A stretch of 58,150 bases of DNA from CAXMST01 sp032122625 (GTDB taxonomy: Bacteria; Actinomycetota; Thermoleophilia; Solirubrobacterales; 70-9), in contig JAQBGG010000091.1 of assembly GCA_032122625.1 (NCBI GenBank), positions 1 through 58,150 of the forward strand, written 5' to 3'. Below are positions 41,677-49,758 of this stretch, piece by piece (the stretch's first letter is position 1; each line of letters opens with the position of its first letter). Both the position numbers and the translations under genes were made by a program. The notes beneath the pieces were generated by a model that worked only from the letters and a program-made list of their open reading frames with translations, did not search any database and was not told where the DNA came from.

Positions 41677-42338
41677 GAATGCCCCGGGTACCGGCTCCGC
41701 GCCGGCGACTCAGCCGCAGGCGGTTGTTCGGAATCGATCGCACCGGGCCGGAGCCAAAGCAGACCAGGGCCGGCCAGCCACTGCGCCCGTTCACCCTGCC
41801 GAATCTGATCGGCTATATCAGGCTCGCCGCAATTCCCGTCTACCTGATCATCGCCTTCAACTCGGGCGACGGCCGCGACCTGCTCGCCGCACTGCTCTTC
41901 TTCGCGATCGCGTTCGGCGACCTGCTCGACGGATTCGTCGCCCGTGCCACCGGCCAGTACAGCCGAATGGGAGCGCTGCTCGACCCGGTCGTCGACCGGC
42001 TGACGATCCTCGCCGGCGCCGCCGTCTGCTGGCATTTCGAGCTGTTGCCGCGCTGGGCTCTGGCGGCGCTCGTCCTGCGCGAGGTGCTGACACTGATCCT
42101 CGCCCGGGTCGGCCTCCGCAAGGGCGCCGACATCGAGATCAACTGGGTCGGCCGGATCGCCGTCTTCCTGATCATGGGGGGGATCTTCTGGGCGCAGGTG
42201 CTCGACTGGGAGGTGATCGACGTCGGCTTCGCGATCGGGGTGTTTGTTTCGATTCTGGCCACCGTGATGTACGCCCGCGCAGCAAGAGCCACCGTGGCCC
42301 AACTGCAGCGCGGCTCCCAACCTTCAACCCTGGATTGA
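41673..42338 (+). CDS. CDP-alcohol phosphatidyltransferase (PgsA-like)
   Basis: This 221-aa membrane enzyme carries the full CDP-alcohol phosphotransferase motif: Asp86-Gly87-x2-Ala90-Arg91, Gly100, Asp104 and Asp108. The N terminus is Arg-rich and about five membrane helices follow. It probably makes phosphatidylglycerophosphate or a related lipid. In Mycobacterium the pgsA2 gene precedes garA and the ftsR homologue Rv1828 by a few genes; the same order is seen here. GTG start overlaps proS. Confidence 0.88.
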   Translation: MRMPRVPAPRRRLSRRRLFGIDRTGPEPKQTRAGQPLRPFTLPNLIGYIRLAAIPVYLIIAFNSGDGRDLLAALLFFAIAFGDLLDGFVARATGQYSRMGALLDPVVDRLTILAGAAVCWHFELLPRWALAALVLREVLTLILARVGLRKGADIEINWVGRIAVFLIMGGIFWAQVLDWEVIDVGFAIGVFVSILATVMYARAARATVAQLQRGSQPSTLD

Positions 42339-42362
42339 ACCTTTTCGAACTCGGCCTATACT
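42335..42362 (+). promoter_or_regulatory. Promoter with -35 TTGAAC and -10 TATACT
   Basis: TTGAAC (42335-42340), 16-bp spacer, TATACT (42357-42362): the best two-box promoter in the window. It would give a leader of about 48 nt before the RsiG-like gene and probably drives the garA-ftsR group. Confidence 0.65.
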
Positions 42363-42416
42363 GGTCCCAGCGTAACCCGCGCGACCGCACGGGGAGACCG
42401 AGAGAGACAGGATGAG

Positions 42417-42680
42417 ATGGACGAAACGTTTCCCGACATCGGTGCGATGAACGACGAGGAGCTCAGGGAAGTGATCGACGAGTACACGCAGGAGGAGCGC
42501 GAGATTTCATTCCGGCGCCGCATCCTGCACGGCAAGATCGACATCCTCCGGGCCGAGTTGGTCAGCCGGCTCCGTGCCAACCGTGAGTCCGGCGACGCCT
42601 TGATCAGCGGTGCCGACGTCGAGAAGCTGACCGAGATTCTCTCGGGCCGCGTCACGGGGGGCGAGGACCCGGTCGCCTGA
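42417..42680 (+). CDS. RsiG-like small coiled-coil protein, candidate c-di-GMP-responsive anti-sigma factor
   Basis: This 87-aa, highly helical protein contains Glu27-x3-Ser31-x2-Arg34-x3-His38-x3-Asp42. That matches the c-di-GMP-binding signature E(X)3S(X)2R(X)3Q(X)3D described for Streptomyces RsiG (anti-sigma for WhiG), with His for Gln. One copy is present, as in the homodimeric single-motif RsiG of deep-branching actinobacteria. 'HGKIDILRAELVSRLRA' continues the helix. Start ATG 42417 with AGGATGAG upstream; promoter at 42335-42362. If the assignment holds, it would bind a sigma factor encoded elsewhere; none is adjacent. Confidence 0.65.
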   Translation: MDETFPDIGAMNDEELREVIDEYTQEEREISFRRRILHGKIDILRAELVSRLRANRESGDALISGADVEKLTEILSGRVTGGEDPVA

Positions 42681-42704
42681 GGCGTCCGAGGGGATCGACT
42701 GCAG

Positions 42705-43175
42705 ATGGCCCTTCATTGTCCCGAGTGCGGCTTCGTCAACCCTGAAGGCGCCAACTACTGCCAGAAGTGCGGCGCCTATCTGGCTCGTCCGGAGGGTAAG
42801 GACGAGCCGACCACACTGACCTACAGGATCGACGATACGGGCGACTTCGAGCGCGTTGACCTCGAGGAGCTGGTCGAATCCGAGGGCGCCGCGTTGGTGA
42901 TTCGAGCGGGCGGCGGCCGCAGCGGCGAGAGCTTTCCGATCAACGAGGAGCGGACGAGCATCGGCCGCACACCCGACGCCGGGATCTTCCTCGACGACGT
43001 CACCGTCTCTCGCAACCACGCGCTGCTGGTCCGGCGACGGGAGGGGCTCTACATCGACGATCTCGGTTCCCTGAATGGGACCTACGTCAACCGCAAGCGG
43101 ATCGAGTCGCATCTGCTGGCTGACGGTGACGAGATTCAGATCGGCAAATTCCGGCTCAGCTGTTTGGAGCGCTGA
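42705..43175 (+). CDS. Zinc-ribbon FHA-domain protein, GarA/OdhI-like
   Basis: This 156-aa protein has a zinc ribbon (Cys5, Cys8, Cys19, Cys22), a linker with Thr36-Thr37 ('DEPTTLTYRIDDTGDF') and a C-terminal FHA domain (about 65-153). FHA phospho-threonine residues are conserved: Gly87-Arg88, Ser102-Arg103-x-His105 and 'SLNGTYVNR'. Mycobacterial GarA is phosphorylated on an N-terminal Thr-Thr by PknB/PknG and controls 2-oxoglutarate metabolism; the zinc ribbon is an addition. The following MerR gene reproduces the garA-ftsR order. Confidence 0.85.
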   Translation: MALHCPECGFVNPEGANYCQKCGAYLARPEGKDEPTTLTYRIDDTGDFERVDLEELVESEGAALVIRAGGGRSGESFPINEERTSIGRTPDAGIFLDDVTVSRNHALLVRRREGLYIDDLGSLNGTYVNRKRIESHLLADGDEIQIGKFRLSCLER

Positions 43176-43177
43176 CC

Positions 43178-43942
43178 GTGGCCGTCCGCACCGACAGCTC
43201 CGCGACAAAGTCCCCGCCTCGTACGTCGCGCGGCAACGACGACTCGCCGTCGCGCCCGCGCAAGGCATTGACGATTGGCGCGGTCTGCAAGATCCTCCGT
43301 CAGGAGTTCGAGGACATCTCGATCTCCAAGATCCGCTACCTCGAGGACCAGAAGCTGCTCTCTCCGCGCCGCACGCGCGGTGGTTACCGCCTCTACAGCC
43401 AGGCCGACGTCGAGCAACTGCGCTCGATCCTGCGCATGCAGCGGGACGAGTTCCTGCCGCTCAAGGTGATCCGCCAGGAGCTTGCGGCCGGCAAGATTGG
43501 CGGCATCCGCGACGGCAACGCCCAGGGGGCGACCCAGCGTCGGGCGATCGCTCTCGAGGAACCCGGCGGCATGATCTCGATGGAGGACCTGATGGAGCAG
43601 ACCGGCGCCTCGGCCGAGCTCGTCGGCGAACTCGATGAGTATGGAATCGTGCAGCCGCGACAGCAGGGAGGCAAGCTGTCCTTCGACGAAACCGACCTCG
43701 AGATCGTCCGCGCGGCGACCGAGCTGGCGCGCTTCGGCGTGCACGGGCGCAATCTGCGGGTCTTCCGCTCAGCCGCGGACCGCGAATCGACCCTGCTCGA
43801 GCAGATCCTCGGACCGTCCCTGCGGTCGCGAAGTCAGTCCCGACGCGAGGAGGCTCTCGAGAGCCTCGAGGGCCTGGCCGCGACCTGCACTCAGCTCAAG
43901 CATCTGCTGCTGGTGCGCGACCTGCGCCGACTCCGTTCGTAG
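43178..43942 (+). CDS. MerR-family regulator, FtsR/Rv1828-like
   Basis: This 254-aa DNA-binding protein has an N-terminal disordered lead of about 28 residues, a MerR winged helix ('LTIGAVCKILRQEFEDISISKIRYLEDQKLLSP' then 'RTRGGYRLYSQADVEQL'), and a second MerR-like helix block (about 130-200, 'MEDLMEQTGASAELVGELDEYGIV'). This two-module layout is that of Rv1828/FtsR, an activator of ftsZ in corynebacteria. GTG 43178 is 2 nt after the FHA stop. There are no metal-binding Cys residues as in classical MerR. Confidence 0.85.
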   Translation: MAVRTDSSATKSPPRTSRGNDDSPSRPRKALTIGAVCKILRQEFEDISISKIRYLEDQKLLSPRRTRGGYRLYSQADVEQLRSILRMQRDEFLPLKVIRQELAAGKIGGIRDGNAQGATQRRAIALEEPGGMISMEDLMEQTGASAELVGELDEYGIVQPRQQGGKLSFDETDLEIVRAATELARFGVHGRNLRVFRSAADRESTLLEQILGPSLRSRSQSRREEALESLEGLAATCTQLKHLLLVRDLRRLRS

Positions 43943-43963
43943 CGGACGGGAAACCGTGAGCAG

Positions 43964-44440
43964 ATGCCGACCGTCGTCCGCTCCCGATCGATCGAGGTCG
44001 GCCGTGACCGCATCTGGGACCTGCTCGCCGATCCGCACAACCTCCCGCGCTGGTGGCCGGGGACGATCCGGGTCGAGTCCGTCGAGGGGGATCCCGGTGC
44101 CCGGCGCAGCCGCTTCACGCAGGTCTTCGAGACCCGCGACGGCGCGCCGGTCCGTGCCGACTATCGCTGCACGGACTCCACCCGCGAGCAGCGCCTCGTC
44201 TGGGAGCAGCAGATCGAGGGAACGCCATTCGAGAAGTTCCTGCGTGGAGCCGAACTGGAACTCCGCCTCGAGGGCAGCGGCGCTGAGACGACCGTCAGGA
44301 TCGAGGGTCGACGCGCGTTGCGAGGCCTCTCGAGGCTCGGCGCGCCGATGATGAGCCGGGCCACCAAGCGGTCGCTGGAGGAAGCGCTGGACGGAATCGA
44401 GCACGCCCTGATCGGCGACCCGGGGGACGGCCCCGGGTGA
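43964..44440 (+). CDS. SRPBCC (START-like) family protein
   Basis: This 158-aa protein starts with 'RSRSIEVGRDRIWDLLADPHNLPRWWPGT', the typical strand-helix-helix opening of polyketide-cyclase/START-like proteins, and continues as an antiparallel sheet with a long C-terminal helix. It has a hydrophobic-ligand cavity; ligand unknown. Its TGA overlaps the GTG of the AGPS-like gene (GTGA), suggesting a lipid-related role with that enzyme. Confidence 0.85.
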   Translation: MPTVVRSRSIEVGRDRIWDLLADPHNLPRWWPGTIRVESVEGDPGARRSRFTQVFETRDGAPVRADYRCTDSTREQRLVWEQQIEGTPFEKFLRGAELELRLEGSGAETTVRIEGRRALRGLSRLGAPMMSRATKRSLEEALDGIEHALIGDPGDGPG

Positions 44441-46071
44441 GCGCCGCCGACCTGCGGCGCGACAGCGTCTGGTGGGGCTGGGGCCGCACCGACGGGCGAC
44501 CGACGCTGGGGGCCGGCGCCAAACAGATGCTCACCGAGGAGCTGGGGGAGACCAAAGGGGTCGAGGCGGTGCCGATCGAGTCAGTCGCACTACCCGCTGC
44601 CCAGCCTCTGTCCGAAGCCGTTCTCGACGCGGCCGGGGGAGAGGGCGCCGTCAGCACCAACGCCGAGGACCGGCTTCGCCATGCCGCCGGCAAGAGTTAC
44701 CCAGACCTGGTCCGGGTGCGGGCGGGCTCGCCGAGCGGCGCTCCCGACGCGGTGCTTGCACCGACATCCGCGGAGTCCGTCGGGGCGGTGCTCGCGACCT
44801 GCAGCGCCCAACAGGTCGCCGTCGTCCCGTTCGGCGGCGGCACCAGCGTGGTCGGCGGCGTCGAGCCGCTGCGGGCGAACTTCGGCCGTCTCGTCTCGCT
44901 CGACCTGACCGGTCTGCGAGCCGTCAGCGTCGACGAGCGGTCGCAGACCGCGACCCTAGGCCCCGGATTGCGCGGCCCCGAGGCCGAGGCCGCGCTGAAT
45001 GCTCGTGGGTACACGCTCGGCCACTTCCCCCAGTCCTTCCCGTACGCGACGATCGGCGGCTTTGCGGCGACGCGCTCCGCCGGTCAGGCCTCGACCGGAT
45101 ACGGGCGCTTCGACGAGCTCGTCACCTCGGTCACGATGCAGACTCCTGAGGGGCCGGTCTCGACCCTGCAGACCCCACACACCGCCGCCGGGCCGGCGCT
45201 TCGAGAGCTGATCATCGGCTCGGAGGGGACTCTCGGCGTGATCAGCGAGGTGACGGTGCGGATTCGACCCAACCCGGACACGCGGCGCTACGAGGGATGG
45301 TTCGCGCCCGGTTTCGAGGAAGGCATCGAGATCGGACGAGCGCTCTCCCAGGGCGGCGTCGAGCCCGACATCTTTCGGCTCTCCGATCGCGACGAGACTC
45401 GGGTTTCGCTCGCCCTCGCGGGGCTGGGAGGCCTCCGCAAGCGCGCTCTCGAAAGCTACCTGGGCATCCGGCGCCGGAGCGAGGGCTGCATGGTTATCGT
45501 CGGCTGGGAGGGAGACCCGGAATCCGTCGCCAGGCGCCGTGAGCTTTCGGCGGCGCTGCTGCGCAGCGGAGGGGCCGTGCCGCTGGGCCGGTCGGTCGGG
45601 AACTCCTGGGAGCACGGCCGCTACGAGGGCCCGTACATGCGCGACGCTCTGATGGACGCCGGCGTCATGGTCGAGACGCTCGAGACCTCCCACACCTACT
45701 CGAGGATCGATGCCCTCTATACCGCCGTGCGCTCGGCACTTCACGAGGCGATGGCCGGGCAGGGCGCGCCGGGAATCGTCATGTGTCACGTCTCCCACCT
45801 CTACCGCGACGGCGCCTCGCTTTACTTCACCTTCCTCTCTGCCCGCCGGCCGGGGGGCGAGATCGACCAGTGGCACGCGGTCAAGTCGGCTGCCTGCGAG
45901 GCGATCGTCTCCACCGGGGGGACGATCACCCACCACCACGGGGTCGGCCGCGATCACGCCGGGTACATGACCGCCGAGGTCGGGGAGTTGGGGATCGCCG
46001 CCCTGGGCGCGGTCAAGGATCGGCTCGATCCCGCCGGGATCATGAACCCCGGCAAGCTGCTGCCCGACTGA
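44437..46071 (+). CDS. FAD-linked oxidase, alkyldihydroxyacetonephosphate synthase-like
   Basis: This 544-aa VAO-type flavoprotein has the PP-loop 'VAVVPFGGGTSVVGGVEP', 'GHFPQSFPYATIGGFAATRSAGQASTGYG' and the C-terminal 'TITHHHGVGRDHAGY' (His-His-His), characteristic of alkyl-DHAP synthase and its actinobacterial relatives. ADPS makes ether-lipid precursors; whether this homologue makes ether bonds is unproven, and glycolate/D-lactate-type oxidation is the alternative. GTG start overlaps the SRPBCC gene. Confidence 0.88.
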   Translation: MSAADLRRDSVWWGWGRTDGRPTLGAGAKQMLTEELGETKGVEAVPIESVALPAAQPLSEAVLDAAGGEGAVSTNAEDRLRHAAGKSYPDLVRVRAGSPSGAPDAVLAPTSAESVGAVLATCSAQQVAVVPFGGGTSVVGGVEPLRANFGRLVSLDLTGLRAVSVDERSQTATLGPGLRGPEAEAALNARGYTLGHFPQSFPYATIGGFAATRSAGQASTGYGRFDELVTSVTMQTPEGPVSTLQTPHTAAGPALRELIIGSEGTLGVISEVTVRIRPNPDTRRYEGWFAPGFEEGIEIGRALSQGGVEPDIFRLSDRDETRVSLALAGLGGLRKRALESYLGIRRRSEGCMVIVGWEGDPESVARRRELSAALLRSGGAVPLGRSVGNSWEHGRYEGPYMRDALMDAGVMVETLETSHTYSRIDALYTAVRSALHEAMAGQGAPGIVMCHVSHLYRDGASLYFTFLSARRPGGEIDQWHAVKSAACEAIVSTGGTITHHHGVGRDHAGYMTAEVGELGIAALGAVKDRLDPAGIMNPGKLLPD

Positions 46072-46119
46072 CTCGGGCCCTAGCCCGGGGGACGGCCTCG
46101 GTCGGGACGAAGGGGGTCC

Positions 46120-47211
46120 CTAGCCGCCGGGCGTCGTCGTACCGGCGCCGCCGGACTGACCGCCCCCGGCGCCGCCATTGCCGCCACCCGCCGCGCCGCC
46201 GCCGGTTCCCCGGCCGCCTTCAACCAGCGGGATACGGCCGATCGCCAGGCCCTCGCCGCTGAACGGGACCAGCGGCACACCCGTGTCGGCGGCCTGTATG
46301 GAGTCATCACGGAGCCTCTTGACGGAGCTCTGGCTTATCCGGACCGAGCGAGCGAGACCGACCACCGTGTCCCTGATAGGAGCCGGTACCTCGAGGCGAT
46401 CCAGCACACGCCCGTTCTGATTCGGTGCAAGCACCGAAACGGGATAGCCGCCGGTGTCGTCGAACATCAGCCACAGGACGTAGGCGGACTTCCGGCTCAG
46501 GTCGGGGTCAAGCCCGTCGAGATCAAGATCGACGAACAGCCGGCTGTCGGCGAACCCAAAGACGGCGCTGCCGGCTACCCCTGAGCCGCTCTCGGGAGTG
46601 AGCTCGACCGGGCTCGTCGTCTGGGGCTGATCGGTAAGGGCGGCTTCGCTGCCCGCCGCGGGAGAGTCTTCACCGGAGAAGACGCCGGCGATCGCGAGGA
46701 TCGCGAACAGCAGGATCAGGCCGCCGCTGGCCAGACCGGCGATCAATCGGGTCTGGTGGGGGGAGGATGAGGTGCCCGCCGTGACGGGCTCGTCCGCCGC
46801 TGTCGAGGGCGCCGCTGGTGCTGCCGCGGCTGCGGCCGAGGCCTCCGACCGGCTCGGGGCCGCCGCCTTTCGGCGTTTGCCCTTCGCCTCCGGCAGGCTC
46901 GGAAGCTCAGCGCCGGGAGAGATCACGCGGAGCTTGGTGATCACGGTCTCGGCCAGCTCACGCGCCGCGGGGTCCTGCTGCAAATAGCGGACCGCGTCGG
47001 CCCGTCCAATCGGATCGGCCTGACCGAGCAGATAGTCGGTCAGCCCCACCTCGGCGTCTGGATCGGAGCCACCAAGTTCGGTCAGAGCGCCACGCGCCTT
47101 ATCGCGGACCTCATCCTCCGAGATCGCCAGAAGCTCCGCCAGATCGGTATAGCTCTGTCCCCGCTCGCAGACCAACTGGAGCAGCGCCCGCTCATCCTGC
47201 TTGAGTGCCAT
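46120..47211 (-). CDS. Membrane protein with sigma-like HTH and anti-sigma-K-like extracytoplasmic domain
   Basis: This 363-aa protein begins with a sigma-region-4-like HTH (about 3-47, 'ERALLQLVCERGQSYTDLAELLAISEDEVRDKARGAL'). A short anti-sigma-type block follows (56-98, 'LTDYLLGQADPIGRADAVRYLQQDPAARELAETV'), then an Ala/Ser linker, one membrane helix (about 155-178), an external domain like the anti-sigma-K fold (about 205-330), and a Gly-rich tail. An HTH joined to an anti-sigma-like protein is unusual. ATG 47211 is preceded by TAGAGT + 9 nt. Divergent from the MMPL gene (61-bp gap). Confidence 0.68.
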   Translation of the reverse strand: MALKQDERALLQLVCERGQSYTDLAELLAISEDEVRDKARGALTELGGSDPDAEVGLTDYLLGQADPIGRADAVRYLQQDPAARELAETVITKLRVISPGAELPSLPEAKGKRRKAAAPSRSEASAAAAAAPAAPSTAADEPVTAGTSSSPHQTRLIAGLASGGLILLFAILAIAGVFSGEDSPAAGSEAALTDQPQTTSPVELTPESGSGVAGSAVFGFADSRLFVDLDLDGLDPDLSRKSAYVLWLMFDDTGGYPVSVLAPNQNGRVLDRLEVPAPIRDTVVGLARSVRISQSSVKRLRDDSIQAADTGVPLVPFSGEGLAIGRIPLVEGGRGTGGGAAGGGNGGAGGGQSGGAGTTTPGG

Positions 47212-47220
47212 TCGATCAAA

Positions 47221-47226
47221 ACTCTA
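47221..47226 (-). promoter_or_regulatory. Putative -10 element of the HTH/anti-sigma-like gene
   Basis: TAGAGT on the minus strand, 9 nt before ATG 47211. Confidence 0.45.
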
Positions 47227-47257
47227 CGCACTTGGGGACGGCCGCTGCGCCGCTGGG

Positions 47258-47263
47258 TATGTT
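47258..47263 (+). promoter_or_regulatory. Putative -10 element of the MMPL-like gene
   Basis: TATGTT lies 9 nt before ATG 47273 and supports this start over the longer frame from 47201. Confidence 0.45.
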
Positions 47264-47272
47264 GCGGGCCCC

Positions 47273-49297
47273 ATGGCAGCTCCGATTGCAGCTCTCTGTA
47301 CGCGCGCGCCGGCTCGCATGTTGGTGGTTCTCGTGCTGCTCACGGTCGCTCTCGGCGCCTACGCCGTTGGTGTCCCCGACCGGTTGGGTATCGGCGGCGG
47401 CGGCAGTGGCGGCAGTCAAAGCGAAGAGGCCGACGCGATTCTCTCCGCCGAGTTGGGTTATGGGGCTGAGCCCGCCTACCTGATCGTCTTGGCCGGCGCC
47501 GAGGCGATCACGACGGCGAGCAGCGAGATCGCGGTCAAGACCGTGCGCGGTCAAATCGAGGCGATCGACGGCGTCGCCGCGGTCGTTGGCGGTGAGCCAT
47601 CCGCGGACGGCCGGATCACGACGCTCGCCGTTCATACGTCCACAGATCCCAGTCCGGCAAGCCTGGCTGAGATCGGGGATCAGCTTCGGACCGGAATCGA
47701 CCCCGGCCCGCTGCGGGTGCTTGTCGGCGGCTCCACCGCGACGCAGGAGGGGGCCCGCAGCATCGCCCTCGATGAAGCCCCGAAGCTGCTGCTCCTCGGC
47801 CTGCCCCTGCTTCTCCTGCTCCTCTTTGGCTCCCTCGGCCTCCGGCCGGCACTGGCGGCGCTGCTGGGCGCCCTGCTCGCAAGCGGCGCCACGCTTGCCG
47901 CCCTCGGCCTCTTGAACGAGCTGACGACGATCGCCGCCGTCGGAGCAGGCGGGGCGGTGATTCTCGCCGCGGTGATGGCAACGGAGGCCGCGGCGGCCCT
48001 GCTGTTCCGCTACCGCGAGGAGGCGGCGACCCTTGGCGGCGGTCCCGAAGCGATCGAGTACAGCCTTCACAACCTGCTCCGGGCAGCTGCGATCGGGATG
48101 TTCTCGGCGGCCCTCGTCGGCGCCGCATTGCTCGTCATCCCGATCGACTTCGTCCGATCGATCGGCGCCGGGGTCGTGATTGCCGCTCTGCTCGCGCCGC
48201 CGCTGGGAATGTTGTCGATGGCAGCGATGCTCTCGACCAGCCCTGACCGGCAGATTGGAGAGGCGCTGCCGTTGGTCTCCGACGATGCCCATGTCGAGGC
48301 GGCGCCGCTCGCCTTCCGGGCCTTCCTGAGCCTGGGGCGGGCACGGCGGCGCGGGCTCGTGGCGATGCTGCCCGTGATGGCGATCGCGGCCCTGGCACTG
48401 CCGGTTATCGACTCCGAGGCGATCGGTCTCGATCCGGCCGAGCTGCCGGCCGAGCAACCCGCGGCCATCGCGGGCGCGGAGATCACGGCAGGCTTCGGCC
48501 CCGGCGCCAACGGCCCGCTGACCGTCCTCACCGACGGGCCCGGCGAGGCGCCACCGGTGGTGCTCTACCGCGACGCGATCGAGCGCCTCGAGGAGGTCGC
48601 CGCGGTCAGTCGAGCCGTGACCGTCGGCCCGCACGCGGCCTTCGACGTCGATCCAGTCGCCCGCCCGCAGTCGCTGGCCGGACAGCGCGCGGCGGCCGAC
48701 GTCCGCACCGTCCCTTCGCCGTCCCCGCAACGGGTAGCGGGCCCCGGGGCCGAGCTCAGCGACTCGTCTGCGCGACTCGCCCGCGACCTCCCGCTGGTCG
48801 CCCTCGTGGCCGTGCTTGGCACGGCGGCGCTCTGGAGCCTGTTGTTCCGGTCGGCTTTCGGGCCGCTGCTGGCGCTCTCGGCCGTGATCGCACCGCTCGC
48901 CGGGCTCGCAGCGATGCTCGCGATCTTCTCCTACGGGCGCCTCACCGGCCTGTTCGACTACCAGGACTCCGGCGCACCACACCTGCAGTCCTTCGTGATC
49001 GTCGGCACCGTGCTGCTCGCCATAGGGCTGGCCCGGGGAGCCGGGTTCGCCAGCGCTCTGCGCGAGGAACGGGTGCTCGGCGGCGGAGCGGCCGGCTCGC
49101 TCGCTCGCTCGGGGGTACTCACTCTGATGCCGTTCGCCGTCGCCACCTTCACCGGCGTCGTCGTGGCCGGGGTCTGGCTCGGTTCGGACCTGCTGGGGGC
49201 AAAGGAGATCGCGCTTGGTCTGTCGGCCGGACTGCTGGCGGACCTGCTCATCGCCCGCGCACTGCTCGCCCCGGCGCTGGCGCGGCTTTCGCTCTAG
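47273..49297 (+). CDS. MMPL/RND-type transporter with degenerate proton-relay motifs
   Basis: This 674-aa membrane protein has two halves, each with an exported loop and a bundle of helices, as in MMPL proteins. The TM motif normally reading GxDY before 'RYREE' is Ala236-Thr237-Glu238-Ala239 in half 1, and Ala587-Arg588 before 'ALREER' in half 2. The Asp-Tyr pairs used for proton coupling in MmpL3 are therefore missing, although Glu238 could substitute. External loops are short. It may export lipids or have lost transport activity. Start ATG 47273; the longer frame overlaps the divergent gene. Confidence 0.8.
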   Translation: MAAPIAALCTRAPARMLVVLVLLTVALGAYAVGVPDRLGIGGGGSGGSQSEEADAILSAELGYGAEPAYLIVLAGAEAITTASSEIAVKTVRGQIEAIDGVAAVVGGEPSADGRITTLAVHTSTDPSPASLAEIGDQLRTGIDPGPLRVLVGGSTATQEGARSIALDEAPKLLLLGLPLLLLLLFGSLGLRPALAALLGALLASGATLAALGLLNELTTIAAVGAGGAVILAAVMATEAAAALLFRYREEAATLGGGPEAIEYSLHNLLRAAAIGMFSAALVGAALLVIPIDFVRSIGAGVVIAALLAPPLGMLSMAAMLSTSPDRQIGEALPLVSDDAHVEAAPLAFRAFLSLGRARRRGLVAMLPVMAIAALALPVIDSEAIGLDPAELPAEQPAAIAGAEITAGFGPGANGPLTVLTDGPGEAPPVVLYRDAIERLEEVAAVSRAVTVGPHAAFDVDPVARPQSLAGQRAAADVRTVPSPSPQRVAGPGAELSDSSARLARDLPLVALVAVLGTAALWSLLFRSAFGPLLALSAVIAPLAGLAAMLAIFSYGRLTGLFDYQDSGAPHLQSFVIVGTVLLAIGLARGAGFASALREERVLGGGAAGSLARSGVLTLMPFAVATFTGVVVAGVWLGSDLLGAKEIALGLSAGLLADLLIARALLAPALARLSL

Positions 49298-49344
49298 ATT
49301 GACGATTCGGACCCCTACAGCCACGACCGAGGAAGTCCCGATCG

Positions 49345-49758
49345 ATGAATAGCTCAGAGCCACCGCGGGTGCCGGTCGAGGGGACCCTCGGGGAGGTCCT
49401 CGGCATCACCGGATACGAGCGCCCAAGCGACGATCTCGCGCGAGCCGAGATTCCAGTCTTGCCGCGAATCATGCAGCCCTACGGGATTGTCCACGGCGGC
49501 GCCTACGCGGCCCTCGCCGAGAGCGTCACCTCCCGAGCGACCTACGAGGTCGTCGGCCCCGACCTCGGTGCCTTCGGGCAGGCGAACGACACCTCGTTCC
49601 TGCGACCGGTTTCCTCGGGCACGATCCGGGCTGAAGCTCGGGCCCGCCACCGCGGTCGCACGAGCTGGGTCTGGGAGGTCGAGATGCGTGACGACGGCGG
49701 CCGCCTCTGCGCCCTCTCGCGAGTGACCATCGCCGTCCGGCCGCTGCGCGGCGACTAA
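49345..49758 (+). CDS. PaaI-type hotdog-fold thioesterase
   Basis: This 137-aa protein has the hotdog signature 'IMQPYGIVHGGAYAALAESVTSRAT' with the catalytic-type acidic residue in 'ALAES', and a core 'GQANDTSFLRPVSSGTIRAEAR'. It probably hydrolyses acyl-CoA thioesters. GAGGAAG lies 12 nt upstream of ATG. It follows the MMPL gene by 47 bp and overlaps the convergent gene by 4 bp. Confidence 0.9.
   Translation: MNSSEPPRVPVEGTLGEVLGITGYERPSDDLARAEIPVLPRIMQPYGIVHGGAYAALAESVTSRATYEVVGPDLGAFGQANDTSFLRPVSSGTIRAEARARHRGRTSWVWEVEMRDDGGRLCALSRVTIAVRPLRGD

Noticed and set aside
47216..49363. 715-codon open frame on the minus strand opposite the MMPL gene
   Set aside because: It is antisense to a protein with clear membrane segments, has no recognisable motif and is rich in Arg/Gly/Gln as expected for a mirror frame of GC-rich coding DNA.
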